From NCBI RefSeq assembly GCF_000003815.2, contig NC_049994.1, positions 17,444,490 through 17,508,489 of the forward strand: a stretch of DNA of 64,000 nt. Reading direction: 5' to 3'. Of the stretch, positions 1 to 18,500 are shown in pieces; the first letter of the stretch is position 1; every line of letters begins with the position of its first letter. The notes below the pieces were generated by a model. The model saw only the letters and a program-made list of their open reading frames with translations, was not told the DNA's origin and did not search any database. The position numbers and the translations under genes are program-made. This DNA is from Branchiostoma floridae. Taxonomy: Eukaryota > Chordata > Leptocardii > Amphioxiformes > Branchiostomatidae.

Positions 1-547
1 TCCGAGAGAGAGAGGACTTAACGTTTGATCACAATTATCAGACCATGAGACGCCTCTCAAGGATATGTGATGAATTACAAAGAATTTGGCTTCATGCTGA
101 TCATAACTGTACAAACATGATGATGCATTTTACTTTTAAAATTATGTGGGTTATTCTTGAGTGTGACCTATCACATAAGTAAAGTGCGTATGTCCAAGTC
201 CATATGAGTTGCGTTTTGACATTATTTTAGCTCAGGTAAACTTTGAGGCCGAGGAAGTAGTATTTAGGTTAGATAACACGACTGCACAACGGTGGGTCAT
301 CGTAAATAAAACAACGACTTTCCTCGCAAACTTTACCCGAACCGACAAAATGCCAGTACCCAACTTATGCGGACTCGAACCTATACGCACAGAGTGGGCG
401 GGCCCTTGGAGCCTGTAGTATGTCAACGTTGCATCAAAGCTGCCAAGAACTATTTCCCGAGTGGTGATCCGCCGCGTGTTGTACTCTGGCAGAAACATCG
501 CGGACATTACAGATACATGCCTGCTCTAACGTCACGATGCTTAACAG
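1..547. other. No gene recognised; non-coding sequence
   Basis: I see no exon with convincing splice sites or protein similarity. Short open frames overlap on both strands and share no recognisable domain, which is what chance frames in moderately GC-rich DNA give. The stretch ends at a TTAA that begins the foldback element at 548. Confidence 0.5.
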
Positions 548-853
548 TTAAGCTAAGAGCACAACCCGCCGTACGTGCAATTTGTCCGTACGTTTTTTGG
601 GAGGCCACGTCTGTCACGTATTTCTGAAAACTTGGGGAACGACTGGCAAGAGCAGGGAGGGAGTACATCAACGCACGCATGTTAAGTTCTAAGGCCTGTC
701 TGTGCACGTGTGCGGCCTGTCTATCCACCGGATTCCCCACGAGTTCGTACGGAAACGGTACTTACCACTTACGGATCCCAAAAGATTGCCCACGTTTTGG
801 CAGGTAGATAGCACGTATTTGTATACGTACGGTGGGTTGTGCCCTTAGCTTAA
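548..853. mobile_element. Foldback MITE, family A copy 1 (TTAA-flanked)
   Basis: The two ends are inverted copies of each other: the left reads GCTAAGAGCACAACCCGCC and the right, read in reverse, GCTAAGGGCACAACCCACC. A TTAA flanks each end, which would fit a piggyBac-type target duplication. A second copy lies at 7925-8250 in the opposite orientation, sharing the end and an internal block that reads AAAACGTGGGCAATCTTTTG there and its complement here. It has no transposase frame, so it would need an autonomous partner. The superfamily is inferred only from the TTAA. Confidence 0.75.
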
Positions 854-1224
854 TGGAATGAACCTTCCATTCACTACTCCATATGTCATTCAGCTACTGG
901 TCTAACGTCATGTTACATTGCTGCGTTACAAATGTATAGTAATGGAATAATGTTTGAATAATACATAAGAAATTACTGGAGTTGTAATTTCTGTATGAGC
1001 TTTGCATTACTTTGACATTAGATTGAATCATGTTGAGAATTTTCTTGTGAATTTAAAATTACATGCACTTAACATTTACTAGGCATCTAAAAATCTACAG
1101 GGGGCCTTAGATACTAAGATATATCCATCCTATTACATACAAAATATCCTAAGGTTTAATCCACTATTTTCTACGAACGCTCGGCACTGAAAACATAACA
1201 TTCTTGCCGAAAGTAACGAGAGCC

Positions 1225-1405
1225 TACTCTTCAAGCAGAGGTTAGGCTCGGACTGTTTTGGGCCGTTTAAAGGTGTATTTATCGGGCTGTCTATTTTGTA
1301 CCGTTTTCTTTACGTTGGGCCGCGAGAAATAAAGGAAACGGTGCTAAATAGAAAGCCCGATAAAAACAGAGAGCCTAACCTCTGCTTGGAGAGTAACGAG
1401 AACCA
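1225..1405. mobile_element. Foldback element (MITE-like)
   Basis: Two nested inverted pairs are visible. The outer arms are 1232-1249 (CAAGCAGAGGTTAGGCTC) and 1371-1390 (its reverse complement plus TTGGA). The inner arms are about 1277-1312 and 1332-1364, matching imperfectly around ATCGGGCT...CCGTTT. There is no coding capacity. The right arm contains TCTGCTTGGAG, a motif seen several more times in the first 40 kb. Confidence 0.65.
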
Positions 1406-2495
1406 CTCTCTAACCTTAAGACCCAGCCCCGTGCTTTTATAAATTTCCCATCCCATATTTACGGATTCCATCACAGCAGGGCTGAAAGCAGCGGTGATAA
1501 TGATGGCGATGATCACCTCACACGATCCGTCATCTCCAGCGTCTGTCAGAAATACTGCGCACAGTCCGCCTCTATATGAGGGATATGGTGTCATGGCCAC
1601 GTCCTGTTGTTTAGGCTATGTTGAGTCGGTTATATGTTTGATACCTCACGTGCATCAAGTTTGTCCTCCCCCCAAAAGGTTTGATCATACTTGAACGTAC
1701 AAAGCAGGAGCAAAACGAACACTAAATTACAACAAATTGCAAATGATCTATGTCATAGAATACCAAAGGTAGTCCGAAAGTCAAAGAAGATGGGGAAGAA
1801 TTACAAAACTGAGTTTGTTGTTCGGTGTTTCATACTCTGTTTAGTCACTTATTCAACCTTCCTGACCAATTGGATTTCATCATGAAGACAACGTTTTTAG
1901 CCAAATTGTATGTCATTCGCACGCTTGCCTCTCTAGTTTCTATGTTTCCAGAGGATGCCATCCATACAGTTGCATCATCATGGCCTTTATCATGAACGAT
2001 ATCGACCATATCCATGTCACTCTGTCAGATCTGTCATTCTGAAAAACCTGTTAATCTTTGATCTGTTAAGGCAGAGCTGTAAGCCTGTAGATAGAAGGTT
2101 ACGATAGATGAAATATCAACATCGATTTTTTCTTTGTTGACCCAGTTTTTCGGCAAGTCGTCATAACTCGGTGCGAACGGAACTTTAATTTTGTGACTCA
2201 GTTGATATTTCGCAGAAATGGATTTCGATTCCATTTCATCTCGCTATATAGAAGCCTCCACTCCACTTGATTTGGACTGTTGATTGACCAAAATTGGATT
2301 GGTGTGACCTATGACATTCTGAATTGAATATCATCCATGGTGTTCATATTCATATCATGTTCTGTCATGGCAAGGCCATGAAATGTAATGGGTGTCATAC
2401 TTCACAGGCTGTGTTAAGTATATATATAAGTTGCATGTAGATCAAATGTTAAATGAAAAAAAACTCAAGTAAATTTCTGTCATGACAACCGCGAC

Positions 2496-2715
2496 GTGAA
2501 CGGAGGTTGGCATTTTTAAACACATCCCTACGTCCAGGGAATACGTACATGTATGCTGGAACAAACTGTTACATAACGTTGCTACTATCCTTGCAGACAT
2601 CCTAAGTGGCCCTTTCCCCTGTGGCGAATCTTCACGTGGTGGTTGGCATTTTCAATAACAGATCTCAAGAATATACGTCCAGGGAATAGGTACATCCGTA
2701 CATGTGTGTTGGAAC
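2496..2715. repeat. Direct duplication of about 80 bp
   Basis: The segments 2496-2570 and 2632-2715 share GGTTGGCATTTT, then ACGTCCAGGGAATA and GTACATGT-TG-TGGAACA in the same order, so one is a diverged direct copy of the other. No gene is attached to it. Confidence 0.6.
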
Positions 2716-3568
2716 ACAAAGTACAAGGGCACGGTTGGAAGCAAAGGCTACATTTTTTATTCACATCTAGCAGCGCGCTGTGGATTAAGAACCTCCTCAT
2801 CAAGGTTGATTGTTTATTTATTCATTTATTTATTGTTTTCTAAGCTCGGAATCCCGCCTGTTTCTCTGGTCTTGATTCACCTAGATGTTACATATCCGTC
2901 TGATGAAGTTGTCGGGATTACGGTAAGGTCGCAGTGACTGGGTATTATAATGACATCTGGGCGCTCATCGGTATCTTCGAGTTTTCAACAGGAAAGAAAT
3001 GTATGCCGGTTTGCTACACTGTCTTTAACTAAAAGAAAATGATGTCCAAACACATCGGATTCTCTAACCTATCTGTAAAGACACAAATATTACAACTATC
3101 AAGACAAGTGCTTGTTGAATACAGACACAAAAATAAATTAGTCATGATTCGAATCCATAGATTTAATTCCAAGATTCTACTAAACATATCTCAAATAAAC
3201 TTTTCCTTGAAAAGCAAAATTATGTACAAATAGATGAATTACAGGTACATGTAATATACGAATAACCTAGCTTCATTACCATTATCCCTGCCACACTTTG
3301 TTGCACGTTGATTAATGATATGTAGCTATACTTCAATGTTTCTTCTTACATTTCTACTGTACATGATTGCATCACGCAACTCAAGTCAAGCACATGAACG
3401 AATTGCCCCTTTGATATAGATGCATGGCTATAAACAATCACACAAACAATAAACAAATATCATGCGCCAATAGGGGAAACGTGAAGAAATAGCAGCAAAT
3501 AATGATAACAGCGTGACAACAACAAAAGACAGCAGCTTGCAAATAGCAGCAACTATGTGCCATTTTAA

Positions 3569-3690
3569 TCTCCAAGCAGATATGGGGAGAAAAGATCATG
3601 ATATTGCTACCCACCCCCCATTGTGCGCATTATTGAAAACGATGCGATCAGAAAACGTCGCAATCTATTCTCCCAACGTCTGCTTGGAGA
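3569..3690. mobile_element. Short inverted-repeat element with TCTCCAAGCAGA ends
   Basis: TCTCCAAGCAGA at 3569-3580 faces its exact reverse complement at 3679-3690. The right end is preceded by TCCCAACG, and a very similar TCCCAACA-TCTGCTTGGAGAT occurs at about 11951-11970. This suggests termini of a small DNA transposon family. No coding capacity. Confidence 0.5.
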
Positions 3691-3798
3691 TCGGTGTCAT
3701 GTCACGTGGGTTACAAAGAAAATTAAGCCCCGACAAAAAACGAAGTGAAGCAGAATTCTACTCTGTCATCATCCACGAGGTTGCCATGACAACGGTCG

Positions 3799-5454
3799 TC
3801 ATCTCCATACAGTGACGATGAACCCTAGCAACACTGTGACCCACGCAGTTGCCGTGGTAACGGTTGCCATGGACGCCGGGATGCTGTTGCAGCCGTTTGC
3901 GCCTCTACAGCAGCGGTGACAGACGTACTGACCTGCACATAGCGGCGGGAAGCAGAACTGCAGTTAGAAGCTCAGATGAAGATGTCTGACAGGTATCGTA
4001 ACGTATTACAAAGCAAAGAGAGACAATTCTGGTTGTGTTAAAGAGTTAAAGAAATATCGACATCCAATATTGTATTATCATGAAAGCTCATCTGTGTTCA
4101 ACTTGGTAGTAATCATAGTACAATGAATGATAAACGTTCTTTCAACACAAAGGTACACACGGATCAAATCTTCAATGACCACTGTCGCCTTCTTCAGGAT
4201 ATGACCTTTTTCATATCCCGTAGAAGGAAACGGTAGATGTTCAAAATGTATCCGTGTGCACCATTGTGTTGAAAGAAAGTTAAGCATTGTACTATCCAAT
4301 ATCCTTTATTCTACCGAATCTCCAGGCAGACCTACCGGTGGCATAAGGAGTTTAGCTGGCCACAGAGGGTTCTGAACACTGGAGACTATGTTCTACCAAC
4401 AAAACTATTTCCCGACGTACTGACATTACTTTGGTTTATTTTGTTGCTAATGTCATTTTCAGTTATGTATAGCTGTTTACATTATATTATTTATTATCAT
4501 CACGACTACTTTACTTCGTACTTATATTCATAATGCATATTCAGTTTGTTAGAATCAATTATGTTTTGTTAATCATGTTTTATTCACCTTCTGCATGCAA
4601 AACCTAAGTTATGGCATTTCTATTTGACCTCTGATCTCCATCCTTCACTTTGAGTTACCTCAGTTGATTTTGTTGGTTTTCTGTTTACGTATTGTATAAG
4701 ATTTGTTGCTTATGTATTGTATTCATTGATCATGTATTGTACGACTCCAGGAAGAATAGTGATACTACATTTAGTATCACTAATGGAGATCCAAATAAAA
4801 CAAACAAACAAACAAACTGACCGTTCTGCGTGGAGCACTGCTCGTTCGGCGTGTTGGTGACCCCGTTGTTCAGCGCCTCGCTGCTGCAATCGTCCGGCGC
4901 TCGGCACCCCCTCCGAACATTCACGAGGTTTGCCGAGCCCTGAGATTCGTACGTCATCTCCAGCTGTATAGGGAAAACCACAAACGTCTCCCTAGCTGGT
5001 ACACAGACCGATATTTTCGTCAACCGGTATCATGTCCGACTCTTAGATTCGTATATGTAGGTCAAGTCATTTGTACATAATCTCAAATGCGAAACCAGTT
5101 CACTCATACATGACTGTGCTGTTATCAATAACATTTTGCTGTTCTGTATGTGGCCTCTCAGTACTGTTGTTAATTACTTGTTGCCATACACTGTACTTTG
5201 TGCGATAGTGAGGCAATGAAGTTAACACACCATATTTGCAATATCTAATGTCATGTGCCACTTTAATATGGTACATAATGGCATGTTTTTTTTAACCATC
5301 ATAAAAGTAACCAATGTATTAAACAGCCCTTCCCATTATCGTAGGTAACAACGACCGAACTTACGTAGCACCACTCTCCAATACCACAGGCCGTCGTAGT
5401 GTCTCCGCTCTGCTGGGTTTCTGCGCAACTGCTGTTCCCGGTACATTCATAGCA
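3799..5454 (-). CDS. Ly6/uPAR (three-finger) domain with GPI-anchor-like tail; three exons
   Basis: Exons in coding order are 5365-5454, 4822-4963 and 3799-3932 (with stop), each with clean GT-AG junctions and matching phases. The encoded domain opens CYECTG, has WCY at the first exon end, and closes with CHRCCRGANGCN, the CC-x5-CN ending of the Ly6/uPAR fold; I count 12 cysteines. After it comes a short spacer with small residues and a hydrophobic tail ending VTVLLGFIVTVWR, the layout of a GPI-attachment signal, so the product should sit on the outer cell surface. No signal-peptide exon is visible between 5455 and 6386, and the first exon starts in phase 0, unlike the phase usual for Ly6 genes. 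The upstream protease exon at 6387 ends in phase 0, so these exons may be the C-terminus of that protease. An ATG 18 nt upstream of the acceptor would give no signal peptide. Confidence 0.78.
3945..4035. repeat. Dispersed repeat fragment (partner at 15990-16070)
   Basis: GAAGCAGAACTGCAGTTAG followed by GAAGATGTCTGACAGGTATC matches about 15993-16045, which has GAAGCAGAACTCCAGTCAG and GAAGATGTCTGACAGGCATC. Both then carry a TGGTTGTGT block. It lies directly upstream of the last Ly6 exon. It is probably the tail of a retroelement; family not determined. Confidence 0.5.
4109..4295. mobile_element. Foldback element in Ly6 intron 2
   Basis: The arms TTCTTTCAACACAAAGGTAC (about 4137-4157) and its near reverse complement around 4256-4278 enclose CACGGAT/ATCCGTG and AAGGCGACAG-type sequence. 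No coding capacity. A MITE or remnant. Confidence 0.5.
4480..4818 (+). mobile_element. Retroelement 3' tail ending in (CAAA)n
   Basis: The stretch ends ATGGAGATCCAAATAAA followed by CAAACAAACAAACAAAC, the polyadenylation-like end and short-unit tail typical of LINE or SINE insertions. The tail stops only a few bases from the 5' splice site of Ly6 exon 2 (exon end 4822), so most of the intron start is now retroelement sequence. No RT frame remains, so the left limit is uncertain. Confidence 0.5.
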
Positions 5455-5684
5455 CTGCAAAGTGAGGGACATGCAGCTGTAGTTCCTCCAATAATAGATA
5501 AATGCCGTTGTTGTATGATTCTTTAATGATTTGTAGTTGTTGTTATTTTACCACGAACTGTGTTGTACTTCCAGTGATGTACATAAAGTCAGAAAAGTTT
5601 AGATCTTTCCCACACATGTTGGTGTATAAGGCGGTGCCAATCTCCCTCTTAGACCTCGGGCCACACAGCAGTGTGAAATATCTA

Positions 5685-12049
<6,365 letters not shown>

Positions 12050-12439
12050 TGATCTGGGGGAAGAGGAAGGAACAGGGTTATCAAGGTACAAGGCGTTCAA
12101 AAATTCGTTTTCTCTATAACTATCGTGGAGTGATCCTCGTTGCTTCTGAGAACTATATCATAATATGATTCATATGCGCGTCCTTGTAAGACCTTATAGC
12201 AAATTAGCGTTACGCAGCGCCAAAAGCAGTTCTATAAGCAGCTGGACATGACTTCTGACGTTTCAGGTAGCATCCACAGCCTTTCATTAGTGACGCTTTG
12301 ACTTTGACTTTGACTTTGACTTTGACGTTTAAGGGTTTCTCTCTTGATGCTTTGCATATACGTACACGTACAACGTTCGTGGCTCAGCTAGTAAAAGAGA
12401 AAATCTGCAACAAAACAAACCACCGTACCGACGAGGATC

Positions 12440-12746
12440 TAAAGGTGGGGTCACACATGCGTATATATTCAAGTCCGTTTGAGGTGCGTATGAAGCTCTT
12501 AGTCTCTACCAGGCTCCACAGGTCGCGGGAAAAATAGAACAAATTGGACAAATATAGATCCATAACATGCCATATGAGTTAGCTGACCGAGAAGTATGGT
12601 TAGCGACCCAGCTAACTCGTCTGACATGTTACCTGTTTACGTTTGTCCAATTTTTCCAACGACCTGTGGAGCCTGGTGGAGGCAAATACTCCCATGCGCG
12701 CCTCATACGGACTTAAATATATACGCAGGTGTGACCCCACCTTAAG
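12440..12746. mobile_element. Foldback MITE with long terminal inverted repeats
   Basis: The left end AAAGGTGGGGTCACACATGC and the right end GCAGGTGTGACCCCACCTTA are inverted copies. The complementarity continues through TATATATTCAAGTCCG, GAGGCGC/GCGCCTC-like, CCAGGCTCCACAGGTCG and AAATTGGACAAA, so nearly the whole 307 bp folds on itself around a short centre. No transposase. Confidence 0.8.
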
Positions 12747-13078
12747 ACTACGTGTTTGGGGACGCACGGCTGTTGTAATGCTGTTTGTGACTGTACGACG
12801 GCTGTGTGATCAAACAATTCAGATGTACATGCCTCTGATGGCAGGTCTACTGCTGAATTGACATGTCATAGTTTACAGTTATGATTGAAATGAAAATATG
12901 TTAAAACTATTTACACAATGTCATCATTAAGCAAGATTATTTACAAAATGTCACCATTAAGGAAGTTAGAAATAACTATTTATACAATGTCGTCTTGTTA
13001 GCAATGACACCATATGATAAGTCGGACTTTATGTGAATCGAGTAGTGTTGGCTTTAAAATTCTGCAGCCTGTTACTTC

Positions 13079-13200
13079 TGTAGCTGTATCTGTATCTATA
13101 TAGCCCATATAACCGCCGTTTGGCGTAACACACCAGCTTCGCAGGCACGCGGCGCGGCAGCAGCTGGTTATATTACACCTAACGACCCGTCACACCTAGC
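13079..13200. repeat. Dispersed repeat, copy 1 (partner 30067-30190)
   Basis: The blocks TAACACACCAGCTTCGCAGG, GGCAGCAGCTGGTTATATTA and CGTCACACCTA occur in the same order and spacing at 30067-30190 inside an RNF113A intron. Family unknown. Confidence 0.6.
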
Positions 13201-13768
13201 TTTTGCACATCTATCTGCAAGCGGTCTTTAAAACTATCCAGAGAAGATGCCCCTACTGTGCTTGGTGATCACAAATTCCACTTGACCGAGTCTTCCTACC
13301 AGAGATCTCCCCACGGTATAGTGGGAACCAGTGACTGAAGGTCGGGGATTTCCAAAGGGAGCGAGCATAAATTCTGCATAGTTTATGTCGTCTTTGAGTA
13401 CGTAGAATGTATGTGTCCCAAGGTTTTATACAGTCCACTGTGACACAGTCTAGCGTGCGTACTGACAACACTGCCTTTCTGGTTGCAACTAGAGGGAGAA
13501 CAGCTTTGTGAAAACTAAAACCGGTTCGTGATCGTATCATGACCTGGTTTAAATATTTGGTCAAGGTGGATAGGTAGGTGGGTCCGCTCCATAGAACTTA
13601 TCGTTTCTAAACTTCTCAGGAACTGCCGCCAGTGTAAAAGGTCTTGAGAGACTTCAATCTACCGAGTACTAGAGCATACAACCAAGCAGCTTCCCATCCT
13701 CCTTGGTACTACAAATAAACGCACCTGGCGATAGTTTATGTGTGGCTAGTGTTGAGTACCTTAGTACC

Positions 13769-13868
13769 NNNNNNNNNNNNNNNNNNNNNNNNNNNNNNNN
13801 NNNNNNNNNNNNNNNNNNNNNNNNNNNNNNNNNNNNNNNNNNNNNNNNNNNNNNNNNNNNNNNNNNNN
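13769..13868. other. Assembly gap (100 N)
   Basis: A placeholder run of 100 undetermined bases. The hairpin that follows immediately may be part of the repeat that broke the assembly. Confidence 0.99.
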
Positions 13869-13960
13869 ATAGTATCAAAGCTGGCCAGGAGTATAGCCGG
13901 CTCCGGTGCCCGTCTGACTACCTTTGGCCGGCTATACTCGTTGGCCAGCTTTGATACTAT
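13869..13960. mobile_element. Perfect-armed hairpin next to the gap
   Basis: The arms 13869-13900 (ATAGTATCAAAGCTGGCCAG...) and 13928-13960 (...GGCCAGCTTTGATACTAT) are nearly perfect inverted repeats of about 32 bp around a 27-bp loop. A TCTGCTTGGAGA motif follows at 13978. Probably a foldback transposon end. Confidence 0.65.
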
Positions 13961-15070
13961 CTTATGGCACCGTAGGATCTGCTTGGAGACGTACTAAGGG
14001 ATCGGCAAAGATTATTTTTAATAGCCCAGCGAAAGAAAAGAAACAATGCGACGATGGACCTAGATTATATAACTTTTCATGACACCGTTTGAACATTATT
14101 AAGGGCCGAGACAGACAGTATAAACTAACCAGAAATAGATAACTGGTCGCAAAGTAACGTTACAAATTCAACAGCAAAGGTGTTGAATATTTGAGGTTTG
14201 AAGTCCCGACTAGGACTGAGATTTGCACGCTACCATTTGATCTCCGTACAATTATTCAACTTAATGTAAGTTCATTTTGTATCATATGTTCATATGTTTG
14301 TGGTCACAATACCAACCTGCTTCCTAGTGTTCACAGTGTATTGTACTTGTCATAACTTGTATAAAGTTAAAGTTGTACTTTCCCATACATACTTTCCCAT
14401 ACATACTTGCGATGGAAAGATATGTGACATTGTGTAGGAAAAAGTAAGCTACTATATATAGTACTACTGTCATGCGAGGATTGGGTTACAGTCCCACAGT
14501 AGACGCTGTCCTAACTTCAAGGAGAGAGTGCTACCATCATCTGGAATGATGGAAGGATGCCTACACTATATATAGAAGGATCTATGTGATTGAATACTTT
14601 CAAGTTATGTTGCCGGCCACAGTTGAGTTTAGCCACAAAAGTATCATCATTATATATGAAGTGGTCCTGTTGTGTAAGTTTGCTTATCTATCTTAACCAA
14701 GGAGGTTCTACTATGTATAGGCCGGATTTTAACTTTGTTTCCAACAAGGAGCTTTAAAGATCCATTCTAAAGATCCTTCGTTTCTTCAAGAACCCGTTCA
14801 ATGCGATGACGAAGGGTGTTTCCCTATACTATAGTAACCATATCTTATCACTACAAACATACTTCTGCTGGAAACTAGTCCGTCAGTAAAAAGTTGTTAA
14901 GGTGATTAATCAGTGAGAACAGTTGAGCACTGAAACTTACGAGCTTAACACAGACAACTTGTCAGTGATGCACATCTGCATAATGCCTGCCCTGTCTTAT
15001 AGGTGGAATGGTGTGTACTTCCATGTGGTTACAAGTAAATTATGCCAAATAGTAGTTGCCCAAACAACTT

Positions 15071-15115
15071 GATATGATTTTGGAAACTGCTTGTGGCCGT
15101 TTCCAAAATCATATC
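15071..15115. repeat. Short perfect inverted repeat
   Basis: GATATGATTTTGGAAAC (15071-15087) and GTTTCCAAAATCATATC (15099-15115) are perfect 17-bp inverted copies around an 11-bp loop. No terminator-like T run, and no gene ends here. Confidence 0.6.
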
Positions 15116-15272
15116 CAGTTGCTTGAGTGACTGCCATATTGTTTATTGTATATTGAGCAGTTACACCAGGGCTAGCCCTATGTAATAGCCTCTGGCTAGC
15201 GATGGCTCTTTTTATACAGCCAAATAAGTCAAACAAAATCAAACTGCTATGTAACTGTCAATAACTAGTATT

Positions 15273-15278
15273 TTTATT
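15273..15278 (-). terminator. Candidate ORC4 polyadenylation signal
   Basis: TTTATT on the plus strand is AATAAA on the ORC4 strand, 245 nt beyond the stop codon. Chosen on distance only; no cleavage site is visible. Confidence 0.4.
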
Positions 15279-15339
15279 CTGCACGTCACAAGCTCAATCA
15301 ATAAGGTCAAGCTTGAAATATCATTTACAGCATTTGTTC

Positions 15340-15522
15340 TCATTCTGTAGATCACAAGGTCAAGAGGTCACAGTTATAAATGCTGTGGATCACCAGGTCA
15401 AGGTCATAAGGTCCCTGTTACAATAAAGGTCAAGAGTCACAGTTACAATCTCTGCAGGTGTCAAGGTCAAGATGTCACCATTACAAACTGCAGGTAATAG
15501 GGTCAAGGTCAAGAGGTCACAA
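15340..15522. repeat. Degenerate tandem repeat rich in AAGGTCA half-sites (ORC4 3' UTR)
   Basis: A loose repeat with the core AAGGTCAAGAGGTCACAGTT recurs about five times directly downstream of the ORC4 stop. TCAAGGTCA occurs at least three times. That is the extended half-site bound by monomeric nuclear receptors such as ERR and SF-1 families, but position and repetitiveness make a chance origin from the repeat equally likely. Confidence 0.55.
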
Positions 15523-18500
15523 CTATAGTGTATTAGCCCAGTGTTTGACCTCTGTGGGGCATGCTGGGTACTTCTGTATGGCCTGCATCAGCTGAGACTT
15601 GTCAATCATCAGCAGCATGGGGCGGAACTCCTTCTGGCCACGCCCACCTATCCCAGCACCCTCTGCTGCGCGCACCAGCTCCATCTGCTGCAAGTGTTCA
15701 AAAGCCTGCGGACAGAGCGAGGGAAGGTGAGGAAAGAAACTATTCAACAACGTGTGAGCCAAAACCTGTACAAATCTTTCTGACATCAAAAGCTGTCTGT
15801 GATCCAAAAACCAAGACCACAGCATGTTCAGACATTTTGCTGCAGTACCAAGGACAGCTGCTATGAGGAGATGATGATGTAAATATGGGAGCCATAGAAA
15901 CCCAACGGAGCTACAGGAACACAACCCCAAACTTAGCCACGTCTGGGATTGTGTTCTCACAGCAAAAGTGCCACCTACATTAGCTACATATAGCAGCAAG
16001 AAGCAGAACTCCAGTCAGAAGCTCTGAGGAAGATGTCTGACAGGCATCGAAATGTCAGCAGGTAACATCAACTGGTTGTGTAAAAAAAAACGCTACTATC
16101 ATATATATGACCTACCAACCTGATTATTTTTGGGGTGAGCTACAGGAAGTTACCCCTTACAGGGCTCGAAATACTTTTTTCTGCATACCTGCACTGGTGC
16201 AGGTAACATTGAAAATTACCTGCACCAGACAAATTTTACCTGCACCACTCTGAATTTAGGAAGTATGGATCATACTAAAATTGTTCAGGAACCATTGCTA
16301 TTTTTTCTTTTATACTTTATAGGTGGTAACAGTCAATGCAGCTAATAACAATCCACATGCACCTACATCACAGGACATTTATGTATAAAACCCAGTACAT
16401 GGACCAGTGCAGGTTAGGTACAGGTAGACACCAGAAATACCTGCACAGCACCAATTTTACCTGCACTAACCTGCATATGCAGGTGGTATTTCGAGCCCTG
16501 CCTTACAATATCTAAAGAAAGAAGAAAAGACTCTCACACCTTGAGCACCACCGGCCTGTCGAAGCTCTGTACTGCATATGACCTGGTCTGGACAAACTTC
16601 TGGTATTCTGGAGATAACAAAAGGTTTACTTTTATAAAGGATAATAATAATGGTAACTTATGCATACATTAGTCATATTTCTTAAGTAAAAAGTCATAAT
16701 TTGTTAAAGAAGGTATCTCCTTTCTTTGTCATTCTTTTTCAAATGTGATACTTTATTCACTTATGATGATAGAAAATAAAACAACCAACTCTTTTTCAAG
16801 TACAATGAAGCTAGTAAGGTAATTTGAGATATGACTAAATTCAACTCCTAAGAAAGGACACAATTCTTGTATATAGTTTACTGCAATAACCAGTTGAATA
16901 CAATAAATACACTTGAGAAAAATGGAAAGAAAAAGATAATTGTAAAAATATGAGGAATGTCTCCCACCATTATACACCATCTGGAAGTTGAAAGGTTGGT
17001 TCACGAAGACGTCACTGAGTCTCCTCATGGCCACAACTAGACACAACTCTAACACTGACAGGCCTGCAGAGGGGAAAATAAGGTCATGTATTACTAAGTA
17101 ACACCAATACTATGAAAGAAATTAGAGTAAAATCAACAAAACATGAAGGACAAAGCTAATGATTCATGAACAATGCTCTGGCGTGTGGTCTAATTAGGGT
17201 GGACCCACTGGACAGAGCTACATGGAAGCGTGGTGTGAAGACTACCTGATGGCTGCCTACCCCTGTGTCAGCGATCCCAGCAGCAGTATAATCAAACGAT
17301 GGATAACGGATACTACTAACATGTGATTTACAAATTTCCTGTGAGCCTTATATGGAGAAAACATAGCTGTCAAAAAAAGGAGAAAATCTTGTCATAAAAC
17401 TGTTGAAAAGGTAAATGTTGTTAAGGTTTTATCAAAAAGAAGGTAATTTTTCTTATTTGTTGGATTTTTAAATCAAGAAAGAGGACAAAAACAACCTTCT
17501 CAATAAGTATATAATATATTCTAACAGACAACATTGCCCCAAGGATAACACACCAGCTAGGCAGTAACTGATGTACATACCATGTAAAGTGTTGGATTTA
17601 GAGTCAGCTGTCAGGATCTTGTGGGCCTCGACAAAGTCTGACATTTCCAGTCTAGGATGGGAGGGGCAAATTCTTGCCACAGGCAACATCTAGACATAAA
17701 GATATGTCACAGAAAAAGAGCAATAAATGCTGGTTACTCAGAGGTCATTTTCACAATCATAAATTTGGATGCCTTGTATTGATATTTCTTCTGAGTGTGC
17801 AAAAATTTACTCTGTATTCATCAGAAATTTCAAACATATTTGGTATTAATCATTTCCAAATGTAAGGAACATACTTAGAATTTTATGGTTCAAGCGTTGC
17901 ATTTTTATAGGAAAAAATCATACTGAAATTGACATGAATTATGAATAAGATAGCATCCATGAAATCATATTGTTCTGGCCTGACTTAGCTGCATTCTTAC
18001 CAAGAACATCTTGAGAGTCCGAATGTCCTTGCTTGTGTCGTACAGTTTCCTAAGGATGGAGGTCACCCCTGGGTCATCGCTTAGGCTCTGCAAAGAGATT
18101 CAGATTCGTCAAAAACTTGTTGGAAATTTGAAAGAATCATGGCTTTTACATTAATCTTAATCAAAAAGGTCATAGAAAAATACGGATTGACCCCTCTTAA
18201 AAATATCACTTGTAAGTTCTTTGTCATTGTTGTCTTCAGCTTTAATTTTCATTCCATTCCACTCATTATTTGAGAGCCCATGTTGATTATTTTCCTTGTT
18301 AAAACGTTTCATTTTGAGGTCATGAAAATAGATTGTCAACAGTTTTATGTGATGAACTTCAGATTTTGGGGGCTGATGGGGTTACCGTAATATTCTATTT
18401 CCAACCTAACAAGCGAATTTTCATCCTGTGATGGAGGGACGAAAACAGCCCTGATGAGATCCATGGTAAACTAATGAGGATGGTACCCACTTATCTACTT

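Larger units (their letters stand above)
854..3798. other. Intergenic, repeats only
   Basis: No exon or RNA gene was recognised. Visible structure consists of a foldback element near 1225-1405, a direct duplication at 2496-2715 and an inverted pair of a recurring 12-mer at 3569-3690, each listed separately. Confidence 0.5.
12050..15522. other. Intergenic between protease and ORC4; repeats only
   Basis: No exon was recognised. Upstream of the protease signal-peptide exon this should contain its promoter, but I cannot point to a TATA box or start site. Other visible items are a GACTTT hexamer run at 12295-12325, a foldback element at 12440-12746, a dispersed repeat at 13079-13200, a gap and hairpin at 13769-13960 and a hairpin at 15071-15115. 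Confidence 0.5.

Noticed and set aside
13253-13564. 103-codon minus-strand frame near 13.4 kb
   Set aside because: No recognisable domain, no convincing splice sites, surrounded by repeats.
15705-15999. Longer reading frame upstream of the ORC4 last exon
   Set aside because: A CTGTCCGCAG acceptor at 15706 and the match of [10 protein letters not shown] to the ORC4 C-terminus show that the extra 5' part is intron.
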